Assembly (NCBI GenBank): GCA_027013765.1
Contig: JALWGG010000279.1
Location: 1-6,490 of the forward strand
From: Acidilobaceae archaeon
Lineage (GTDB): Archaea > Thermoproteota > Thermoprotei_A > Sulfolobales > Acidilobaceae
Length of the DNA stretch: 6,490 nt
Direction: 5' to 3'
Shown here: positions 1 to 4,270 of the stretch, piece by piece
Numbering within the stretch: the first letter of the stretch is position 1
How the letters are laid out: every line of letters begins with the position of its first letter
Made by a program: the position numbers and the translations under genes
The notes under the pieces: generated by a model
Told to the model about the DNA's origin: nothing
Database searches by the model: none
What the model saw: the letters and a program-made list of their open reading frames with translations, nothing else

Positions 1-432
1 AACAGAGTAATACACTACCCAGGCTCAATGGAGGTAGAGAAATACGTATACACGCCTGGAGTCCACGGCCTGGAATTTGCAAAAGCCCTCAAAAACGGGA
101 AGATCCTGGGGATGAAGTGCAAAGATACAGTATACGTGCCACCGCTAACCCTATGCCCGGACCACAGCGAGGGAGAGTTGGTTGAGGTAAAGGGTCCCTG
201 GAGGGTCGTTACCTTCACAATAGTCACTAAAACAATGAACGGCGACCCGCTAGAAGAGCCTGAGATACTAGCTGTAGTGAAGCCAGACGGCGTGGAAGGA
301 GGGATAATACATAGGATTAAGGCTGGTAAAGACATATACATAGGGATGAAGGTGAAGCCGGTATTCAAGAGGGAGGAAGAGCGTAGAGGAACAATAAATG
401 ATATACTATACTTTGAACCTCACAGCGAGTAA
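1..432 (+). CDS. DUF35 OB-fold / zinc-ribbon acyl-CoA-associated protein, 5'-truncated by window edge
   Basis: The frame is open from base 1. The first in-window ATG (28) lies inside the conserved N-terminal helix-forming segment (pattern Y-x-Y-T-x-G then F-x-x-x-L-K-x-G-K-I-L-G), so the true start is probably upstream of the window. An ATG-28 start would give 134 aa. Downstream are a VYVPP motif, a C-P-D-H pair and an OB-fold with V-T-F-T-I-V, then the typical tail (G-M-K-V-K-P-V-F, ILYFEP). Family members bind acyl-CoA or assist thiolases; in archaea a DUF35 protein bridges acetoacetyl-CoA thiolase and HMG-CoA synthase in the mevalonate route. No partner gene is visible here, so that role is inference. 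The zinc ribbon is degraded: the usual C-x2-C-x(n)-C-x2-C reads C-K-D-T, then C-P-D-H, and the first knuckle is about two residues short. The product is probably cytosolic. Confidence 0.85.
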   Translation, partial: NRVIHYPGSMEVEKYVYTPGVHGLEFAKALKNGKILGMKCKDTVYVPPLTLCPDHSEGELVEVKGPWRVVTFTIVTKTMNGDPLEEPEILAVVKPDGVEGGIIHRIKAGKDIYIGMKVKPVFKREEERRGTINDILYFEPHSE

Positions 433-436
433 AACC

Positions 437-467
437 ATTACCAACTTTTTATTTAATAATTACCAAC
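437..467 (+). repeat. 9-bp direct repeat ATTACCAAC, 22-bp spacing
   Basis: ATTACCAAC occurs at 437-445 and again at 459-467. Centre-to-centre spacing is 22 bp, about two helical turns. Both copies lie upstream of the TATA-like box at 489-496, where an activator or repressor could bind one face of the DNA. A chance repeat in A/T-rich DNA cannot be excluded. Confidence 0.35.
445..454 (+). terminator. T-rich archaeal-type terminator after the DUF35 gene
   Basis: A CTTTTTATTT tract begins 12 nt after the TAA stop at 430-432. Archaeal RNA polymerase terminates on such U-rich stretches without needing a hairpin, and no hairpin is evident. The same A/T-rich stretch could also act as a TATA-like element (449-456) for the region downstream. 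Confidence 0.5.
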
Positions 468-488
468 ATTAATACACATGGAAACGAA

Positions 489-496
489 TTTATACC
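489..496 (+). promoter_or_regulatory. TATA box for the small membrane protein gene
   Basis: TTTATACC with a purine-rich CGAA before it resembles an archaeal BRE/TATA unit. Its centre is about 26 nt before 518-519, which predicts transcription starting only a few bases before the ATG at 522, that is, a nearly leaderless mRNA. Confidence 0.5.
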
Positions 497-521
497 TCTT
501 CTATAATAAAACCGCTTGAGG

Positions 522-779
522 ATGCAACTAATGGAGTATTACTTCAAAAAGATGCTAAAAATACTATTAATTATATCAAGCATCGTTGCAGCCAACCATT
601 TATACCCAGCAGAGTCCAGCAGCGACCCACTTACAGAGTATTTCCTACCCGATGCCGTAGAACTGGCAGGCGGGCCCAACAATACGCTATCACTTGCACT
701 ACTTGGGATAGCTGGCATAACAATAGTCATCACAATAATCCTATATAACAAGTTCATCGAGAAGCCTGGTACTGCGTGA
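522..779 (+). CDS. small membrane protein, two predicted transmembrane helices, unknown function
   Basis: The 85-aa product is not one I recognise. It begins with a short basic stretch (F-K-K-M-L-K), then a hydrophobic segment (about residues 11-22, ILLIISSIVAA). A polar loop of about 30 residues follows, with two acidic positions and an N-N-T glycosylation sequon, then a strongly hydrophobic helix (about residues 54-75) and a short charged tail. The first segment could be a signal peptide rather than an anchor, which would leave a single C-terminal anchor. Start choice is uncertain: TTG 516, ATG 522 and ATG 531 are all in frame. ATG 522 fits the TATA box best, while ATG 531 has a GAGG 9 nt upstream. 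It is flanked by promoter-like sequence on both sides and is probably monocistronic. Confidence 0.6.
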   Translation: MQLMEYYFKKMLKILLIISSIVAANHLYPAESSSDPLTEYFLPDAVELAGGPNNTLSLALLGIAGITIVITIILYNKFIEKPGTA

Positions 780-787
780 ATCAACGA

Positions 788-795
788 TTTAACCC
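788..795 (+). promoter_or_regulatory. TATA-like box for the dehydrogenase gene
   Basis: TTTAACCC is centred about 28 nt before the ATG at 820 and no Shine-Dalgarno motif precedes that ATG. This supports a leaderless transcript starting at or next to the start codon. Confidence 0.4.
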
Positions 796-819
796 GGACA
801 CAAAGCCACTAACCCATAC

Positions 820-1689
820 ATGGTGACCTTTATGCAAATGCCTAAAGTAGCTATACTAGGCACAGGACTCATGGGCACAGCCGCAGCCTATAGACTCTCT
901 AGCATGGGATATAGCATTATCCTGTGGAACAGGACCCGGGATAGGGCTGAGAGGCTTGCGAGGGAGATTAAGGCAAGAGCAGCTAAGGACCTTGCCAGTG
1001 CTATTGGAGAGGTCGACTATGCAATCAGCTTCCTCCTAGATGATGACGCGTTCCTAAGCGTGGTATCAAGAATGCCAAGGGCCGACGGCCTTATACTTGT
1101 AAACAGCTCCACTATAACCCCTATGGCTAGCAAGGCTGCATGGGCAAGGCTACAGGGCCTAGGGATATGTTATGTCGAGGCACCAGTTATAGGAAACCCC
1201 TCCAGGCTCAGGAATGGCGAGGCTTTTGCAATCACCGCTGGAGAGGAGCATTGCATTAGGAGGTCCATGCCCCTCCTAAGAGACCTTTTCAAACACACTA
1301 TCCATGCCGGGGATATAGGAGCCGGTATGGCATTAAAGCTATCATATAATCTACTCCACATGGGCAGCATTCTCCTACTTGCAGAGTCGCGTATGCTCGC
1401 CGAGTCCTACGGGGTGGAGGATGAAGTGTTCAGGGAGTTGATCGAGAATACAGTATTCAGAATGCTCTCGGAAAGATACCTTGACAGGGTTAAGGGAGGC
1501 GGGGCGCTGAGTGCCAGGCTGGAGGTTGCTGCAAAGGACCTCACATACGCTTCCATCGCTGGCTGGGATAAGAGGCTCCCCCTACCATTAACAGGCACAG
1601 CATCCCAGGTCTACAGGCTTGCGTTATCGGCTGGATGCGGAGATATAGATTATGCCAGGACCATTGATATCCTAAGGATGTGTAGGTGA
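820..1689 (+). CDS. NAD(P)-dependent beta-hydroxyacid dehydrogenase (3-hydroxyisobutyrate dehydrogenase / 6-phosphogluconate dehydrogenase-like family)
   Basis: The 289-aa product has the family's usual length. The N-terminal Rossmann domain carries V-A-I-L-G-T-G-L-M-G (residues 10-19), and the second strand ends W-N-R-T (36-39). Arg38 and Thr39 usually indicate a preference for NADP(H). N-S-S-T (95-98) stands for the usual D-x-S-T turn. The substrate loop is A-P-V-I-G-N (121-126) where 3-hydroxyisobutyrate dehydrogenases have A-P-V-S-G-G. The catalytic lysine lies in G-x-x-x-K-x-x-x-N (Lys173, Asn177), followed by the all-helical C-terminal domain with the conserved K-D-L (239-241). The enzyme is cytosolic and oxidises a beta-hydroxyacid or reduces a semialdehyde or glyoxylate-type substrate; which one cannot be said. 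ATG 820 is chosen from the TATA position; ATG 832 or 838 are alternatives that keep the Rossmann fold. The stop abuts the opposing tRNA gene. Confidence 0.9.
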   Translation: MVTFMQMPKVAILGTGLMGTAAAYRLSSMGYSIILWNRTRDRAERLAREIKARAAKDLASAIGEVDYAISFLLDDDAFLSVVSRMPRADGLILVNSSTITPMASKAAWARLQGLGICYVEAPVIGNPSRLRNGEAFAITAGEEHCIRRSMPLLRDLFKHTIHAGDIGAGMALKLSYNLLHMGSILLLAESRMLAESYGVEDEVFRELIENTVFRMLSERYLDRVKGGGALSARLEVAAKDLTYASIAGWDKRLPLPLTGTASQVYRLALSAGCGDIDYARTIDILRMCR

Positions 1690-1765
1690 TGGTAGCCGGG
1701 CGGGGATTCGAACCCCGGTCACGGGGGCCAGAGCCCCGCATCCTTGGCCGCTAGACGACCCGGCT
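1690..1765 (-). tRNA. tRNA-Gln (anticodon CTG), CCA encoded
   Basis: On the - strand the sequence folds as a complete cloverleaf. The acceptor AGCCGGG pairs with CCCGGCT. The D arm is GTCT/GGAT with loop AGCGGCCAA. The anticodon stem CGGGG/CCCCG encloses loop CTCTGGC (anticodon CTG at 1729-1731, reading CAG). The variable loop is TGAC, and the T arm CGGGG/CCCCG has loop TTCGAAT. The discriminator A (1693) is followed by CCA in the DNA (1690-1692). The body is 73 nt and shows no intron. In archaea this tRNA is normally charged with Glu and amidated by GatDE. The gene is convergent with the dehydrogenase and divergent from the Nudix gene. Confidence 0.96.
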
Positions 1766-1794
1766 ACCCGGGATTCATAATGAATCTTGTTGGG

Positions 1795-1800
1795 TTTTAA
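1795..1800 (-). promoter_or_regulatory. TATA-like box for tRNA-Gln
   Basis: TTAAAA on the - strand is centred about 32 nt before the mature tRNA 5' end at 1765. This would place the transcript start about 5 nt upstream of the mature end, with a short leader for RNase P to remove. Confidence 0.4.
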
Positions 1801-1850
1801 CTGTTTCCTATACCATGAGGCCCTCCTCTACATTGCTAGGAGGTGCAAGG

Positions 1851-1858
1851 TTATTAAG
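1851..1858 (+). promoter_or_regulatory. possible TATA box for the Nudix gene
   Basis: TTATTAAG, preceded by purine-rich GCAAGG, would start transcription near 1881. That leaves a leader of about 17 nt containing the AGGTG motif at 1886-1890. ACTTAACT at 1866-1873 is a competing candidate. Confidence 0.3.
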
Positions 1859-1885
1859 GTACACGACTTAACTACTTATGCCTCC

Positions 1886-1890
1886 AGGTG
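1886..1890 (+). promoter_or_regulatory. Shine-Dalgarno motif fixing a TTG start at 1898
   Basis: AGGTG matches the archaeal 16S anti-SD (core CACCT) and lies 7 nt before TTG 1898. That TTG begins just before the Y-P-x-x-P-V-V-G-V-G segment, where many archaeal Nudix proteins begin. Confidence 0.5.
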
Positions 1891-1897
1891 TAGCTGG

Positions 1898-2356
1898 TTG
1901 GGATACCAGTATCCTAGCCTGCCAGTAGTCGGAGTAGGCGCCCTAGTTTTTAGAGGCGGCAGGATACTCCTAGTCAAGAGGGGTAACGAGCCTAAGGCCG
2001 GACAATGGAGTATCCCCGGGGGCGTCGTCAGACTGGGGGAGTCGATACTCGACGCTGCCGTGAGGGAGCTGGAGGAGGAGACGGGAGTCTCAGGCAGGCC
2101 AGTCGGTGTTGTTAACGTTGATGAAGTGGTGATCCGGGATGGGGATAAGGTCAAGTACCACTACCTCCTAGTAACAGTACTTGTAGAGTATCTGGGAGGG
2201 GAGCCTAGGCCAATGAGTGACGCTGTTGATGCCGGCTTCTATACAATCCGTGAGGCGTTAAAGATGAACTTAACAGATTCTGTAAGGGGGCTACTAGAAA
2301 AGATCAAGAAGGGTATCGCATGCCTTGACAGGCCTATAAAGGTAGTCATGTACTAG
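1898..2356 (+). CDS. Nudix (MutT-like) hydrolase
   Basis: The 152-aa protein carries a perfect Nudix box, G-x5-E-x7-R-E-L-x-E-E-x-G-V, at about residues 42-64. It is preceded by W-S-I-P-G-G, and the E-L-E-E-E cluster supplies the divalent-metal ligands. The N-terminal strand P-V-V-G-V-G-A-L-V-F and the R-I-L-L-V-K-R-G strand are typical. Such enzymes split nucleoside diphosphates linked to another moiety; ADP-ribose, oxidised dNTPs or a dinucleotide are all possible, and the motif does not decide between them. It is cytosolic. The frame is open back to a TTG at 1787, but that 37-residue extension lacks family similarity and overlaps likely promoter DNA, so TTG 1898 with its AGGTG is preferred. 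The gene ends tail to tail with the FUN14 gene, sharing four bases. Confidence 0.92.
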   Translation: MGYQYPSLPVVGVGALVFRGGRILLVKRGNEPKAGQWSIPGGVVRLGESILDAAVRELEEETGVSGRPVGVVNVDEVVIRDGDKVKYHYLLVTVLVEYLGGEPRPMSDAVDAGFYTIREALKMNLTDSVRGLLEKIKKGIACLDRPIKVVMY

Positions 2357-2667
2357 CCATACTTAAACCCTAATAGGAAGGCTGCTAGGAATGACGATGC
2401 GAAGGGGATATTGGCGACTATATGTGCCTTTAGGCTCTCGCCTGTAGCCTGGACATACCCCATAGCCTCCTCCACTGACCGGACAAGGGCGTCATAATTC
2501 ACATTAACAATACCCTTGTATTCCAGGAATATTAGGCTCCCCGCGAGGAGGCCTAGGCCAAGGATTGCAAGTTTTAATACCTTCTTAGCGGCATAACCAG
2601 TCGCAAATCCTAGTAGGGTACCCCCACTCACTTGGAAGAGGAGCGCTGTCATTATATCCTCGGCCAT
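2353..2667 (-). CDS. FUN14 family membrane protein
   Basis: The 104-aa product matches the archaeal FUN14 pattern along its length. It has a glycine-rich first helix (G-G-T-L-L-G-F-A-T-G-Y-A), the basic A-K-K-V-L-K turn, a second helix ending L-E-Y-K-G-I-V-N-V-N-Y, an amphipathic middle segment, and a closing helix with I-P-F-A-S-S-F-x-x-x-F-L-L-G-F-K. It should be an integral membrane protein with about three helices. The family is related to eukaryotic FUNDC1/2, but its prokaryotic function is not established. ATG 2667 is preferred because AGGTG lies 9 nt upstream. The in-frame GTG at 2679 overlaps that motif and would give 108 aa. The gene lies downstream of the kinase-like gene on the same strand, with its own TATA candidate between them. 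Confidence 0.88.
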   Translation of the reverse strand: MAEDIMTALLFQVSGGTLLGFATGYAAKKVLKLAILGLGLLAGSLIFLEYKGIVNVNYDALVRSVEEAMGYVQATGESLKAHIVANIPFASSFLAAFLLGFKYG

Positions 2668-2706
2668 ATCGCTATGCACCTGATATTATAACATGGATCC
2701 CCTAGA

Positions 2707-2715
2707 CTATTAAAG
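2707..2715 (-). promoter_or_regulatory. TATA-like box for the FUN14 gene
   Basis: CTTTAATAG on the - strand predicts a start near 2685, leaving a leader of about 18 nt that contains the AGGTG at 2677-2681. FUN14 may therefore be transcribed independently of the kinase-like gene. Confidence 0.4.
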
Positions 2716-2727
2716 GGTTTGGATTTA

Positions 2728-3414
2728 CTATATTGCTCTGACCGTCAGTGCAACGTCAATCATTGTACGGGGCCTATCCTCCCTGTTTAAGGATAGGGAC
2801 TGCATTAGAAGCTTCCTAAGTCCCCCGGTGATCGTGTGCATCTCATTCCCTATACAACTCTTATAATCCCTATTTATCCTCGAAAGGGCCCTTTCAGGCT
2901 TTGCACTTTCAATCATCTTCAAGAGCGATTTGTATACACTCAATGCCTGGCCATTTATATTCATGTCATACTCGATCCCGTATAGCTGTAGTGCAAGGGC
3001 CATGTTGACTGCCCTTATACAGAGGGAGTGTTTATGCTCGTGTAGTAGCATCATGATGGATGCGTAACTGTAGACATCATATCTGGGATCGGGCCTGCCC
3101 AGCGGGTCTATAAGCTGCAGCGGGTCTATATATGACAGGTCGTGTCTACCTAGGTATTTGAGGAGCATCTCGGGCGGCTGGATATAGTTCATGTAGTCTG
3201 AGACATATATGTTCAACCCTCCATTACTGTGGCCCAGCAGTATGTTCTGTGGCTTGAGATTATAGTGCCCGATACCTACAGAGTGCGCTAATGCCAGGGC
3301 CCCAGCTATCTGCCTAACCAGGGTATTCAGGTTGTAGCCATCCATCCTATCCAGCTGGTATCGGTTTGCCTCAAGCATGCTAGTTACCATGAACGGCTTC
3401 GAACCATCGGACAC
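2728..3414 (-). CDS. C-terminal lobe of a Ser/Thr protein-kinase-like protein (out of frame with its N-terminal part)
   Basis: This 228-codon frame begins at GTG 3414 and carries the rest of the kinase fold. It starts with strand 5 and the hinge (S-K-P-F-M-V-T-S-M-L-E), followed by a helix (L-V-R-Q-I-A-G-A-L-A-L-A-H). The catalytic loop reads H-Y-N-L-K-P-Q-N (residues 50-57) instead of H-R-D-L-K-P-x-N. The metal-binding motif reads S-D-Y-M (72-75) instead of x-D-F-G. The segment S-Y-I-D-P-L-Q-L (94-101) aligns with the x-Y-M-A-P-E-Q-L region but lacks the glutamate. D-V-Y-S-Y (113-117) and R-E-D-R-P (211-215) are normal. Catalytic Asp to Asn suggests weak or absent phosphotransfer, as in pseudokinases. 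Without the upstream frame it lacks the glycine loop and the ATP-binding lysine, so it is unlikely to fold alone as a kinase. No good Shine-Dalgarno motif precedes GTG 3414. Confidence 0.8.
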   Translation of the reverse strand: MSDGSKPFMVTSMLEANRYQLDRMDGYNLNTLVRQIAGALALAHSVGIGHYNLKPQNILLGHSNGGLNIYVSDYMNYIQPPEMLLKYLGRHDLSYIDPLQLIDPLGRPDPRYDVYSYASIMMLLHEHKHSLCIRAVNMALALQLYGIEYDMNINGQALSVYKSLLKMIESAKPERALSRINRDYKSCIGNEMHTITGGLRKLLMQSLSLNREDRPRTMIDVALTVRAI

Positions 3415-4162
3415 GAAAATTACCGGATCCCGCTAGGATCACCGGGATAATGTTCCCTCTATACCTTATGAGGGCTTTGGCAAGCGTCTCATTATAGCCC
3501 TTCATACTTAGGCTCTTGTAAAGAACCTCCTCATCTATATGCCTCAGTTTCAATGCGACTCCTGCACTTTGAACTAGTCTATAATTAGACTCGCTAACTA
3601 CACCAACGCTCTCCTCTGGGTATCTTGGGAGTTTTATTATAACATCCCTCTCGCCTAGCTTCCCCCGGTATAATATGCTGAAGGGCCCCTCGCCATACTT
3701 ATCTACGATCTTAAGCGATAGAACCTCGATCTCCTCAGCCTCTACCGAGGCTTCCTCTACTATAGGTTTCATTATCATTTCCTCGAAGAAGTTCTTCGAC
3801 CTCTCATCCATGGATGATACATCTAGCATGAATGCCTCCAGCATGCACATGCCTTCGGCATCCTCAAGGTATTTCAGTACATCATCGCCAGTGAGTAGCT
3901 CTCCATTAACTTCAAGGATTGCAGCTGCAACCACGTTATTGTAAACAAATACTGATCCCTTGAATTTTGGCCCCTCAACACGTATTAGAGCCACTCCATC
4001 TCCGATACTGCTTGCTAACTCAATTATTGAATGCGGCTTGCAGGGGCCCTTCACGCCGCTTTTATATGAGGAGTAGAGTAGTATTGCTGTCTGTAGTATT
4101 GGGTCTGTTAACATCTTACTAGCATCATTTATCTTGCTCGATACACGGGCTGTTGGCTGCAT
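3380..4162 (-). CDS. N-terminal domain plus kinase N-lobe of a protein-kinase-like protein, frame lost before the C-lobe
   Basis: From ATG 4162 the frame gives 260 aa. Residues 1-150 form a unique N-terminal region. Part of it (about 57-115: G-V-A-L-I-R-V, a V-F-V-Y-N-N-V-V-A-A strand, L-L-T-G-D-D-V-L-K-Y-L) loosely resembles PATAN/DUF4388-type sensor domains; this is a weak resemblance only. The kinase N-lobe follows, with glycine loop Y-G-E-G-P-F-S-I-L-Y-R-G (about 156-167), ATP lysine in V-I-I-K (Lys177) and strand 4 N-I-I-P-V-I-L-A-G-S-G-N-F (237-249). The last 11 residues (R-V-R-W-F...) have no kinase likeness, and the natural continuation is in the other frame from 3414. A GTG at 4201 would add 13 residues. 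ATG 4162 is preferred because GAGGGT lies 6 nt before it and a TATA box is suitably placed. Confidence 0.75.
   Translation of the reverse strand: MQPTARVSSKINDASKMLTDPILQTAILLYSSYKSGVKGPCKPHSIIELASSIGDGVALIRVEGPKFKGSVFVYNNVVAAAILEVNGELLTGDDVLKYLEDAEGMCMLEAFMLDVSSMDERSKNFFEEMIMKPIVEEASVEAEEIEVLSLKIVDKYGEGPFSILYRGKLGERDVIIKLPRYPEESVGVVSESNYRLVQSAGVALKLRHIDEEVLYKSLSMKGYNETLAKALIRYRGNIIPVILAGSGNFRVRWFEAVHGN
3412..3420 (-). other. frame-break site joining the two kinase-like frames
   Basis: On the - strand the codons run GGT AAT TTT CGT GTC in the upstream frame, while the downstream frame reads GTG TCC GAT. Removing one T from the TTTT run (3416-3419) gives GGT AAT TTC GTG TCC, so G-N-F-V-S-D-G-S-K-P-F-M-V, a natural strand 4 to strand 5 connection. 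The frames overlap by 35 nt (3380-3414). Candidates are an indel mutation, a base-call error in the short homopolymer, or a +1 ribosomal shift. Confidence 0.8.
3423..3445 (-). repeat. GC-rich hairpin next to the frame break
   Basis: In the - strand RNA, CCGG and ATCC pair with GGAT and CCGG. This gives 8 base pairs with a 2-nt TG bulge on the 5' side and a 5-nt TAGCG loop. The stem ends 3 nt upstream of the TTTT run where the frame must change. It lies inside coding sequence and may be fortuitous. Confidence 0.4.
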
Positions 4163-4201
4163 TCGTCTACCCTCTACTACTCTATTACTGCACGTTGCCA
4201 C

Positions 4202-4209
4202 TTTATAAT
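4202..4209 (-). promoter_or_regulatory. TATA-like box for the kinase-like gene
   Basis: ATTATAAA on the - strand predicts a start near 4179, giving a leader of about 17 nt before ATG 4162. This position argues against the longer GTG 4201 start. A second A/T-rich stretch (TTATTATTT, 4217-4225) is an alternative. Confidence 0.4.
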
Positions 4210-4270
4210 CTTATTCAAATAATAACTGGATATGTATAGGTATATACTGGGACTCTTAAAAGTTATACCA

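Noticed and set aside
15..368. 117-codon open frame on the - strand opposite the DUF35 gene
   Set aside because: It is antisense to a recognisable DUF35 sequence; its Ser/Thr/Pro-rich composition is typical of a shadow frame.
1814..1870. Short + strand ORF starting ATG 1814 before the Nudix gene
   Set aside because: It is only 18 codons, has no ribosome-binding motif before it, and overlaps the likely Nudix promoter and the hairpin described above.
1787..1897. N-terminal extension of the Nudix protein from TTG 1787
   Set aside because: The 37 extra residues show no Nudix-family character, the start overlaps promoter-like DNA shared with the tRNA gene, and TTG 1898 has AGGTG 7 nt upstream right where the family's conserved region begins.
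2668..2679. GTG 2679 as the FUN14 start
   Set aside because: The GTG is part of the AGGTG motif that serves the ATG at 2667, and the extra four residues are not family-like. It cannot be fully excluded for a leaderless transcript.
4163..4201. GTG 4201 as the start of the kinase-like gene
   Set aside because: It lies next to the TATA-like ATTATAAA (4202-4209), so it would fall upstream of the predicted transcript start. The added residues largely encode the GAGGGT motif region before ATG 4162.
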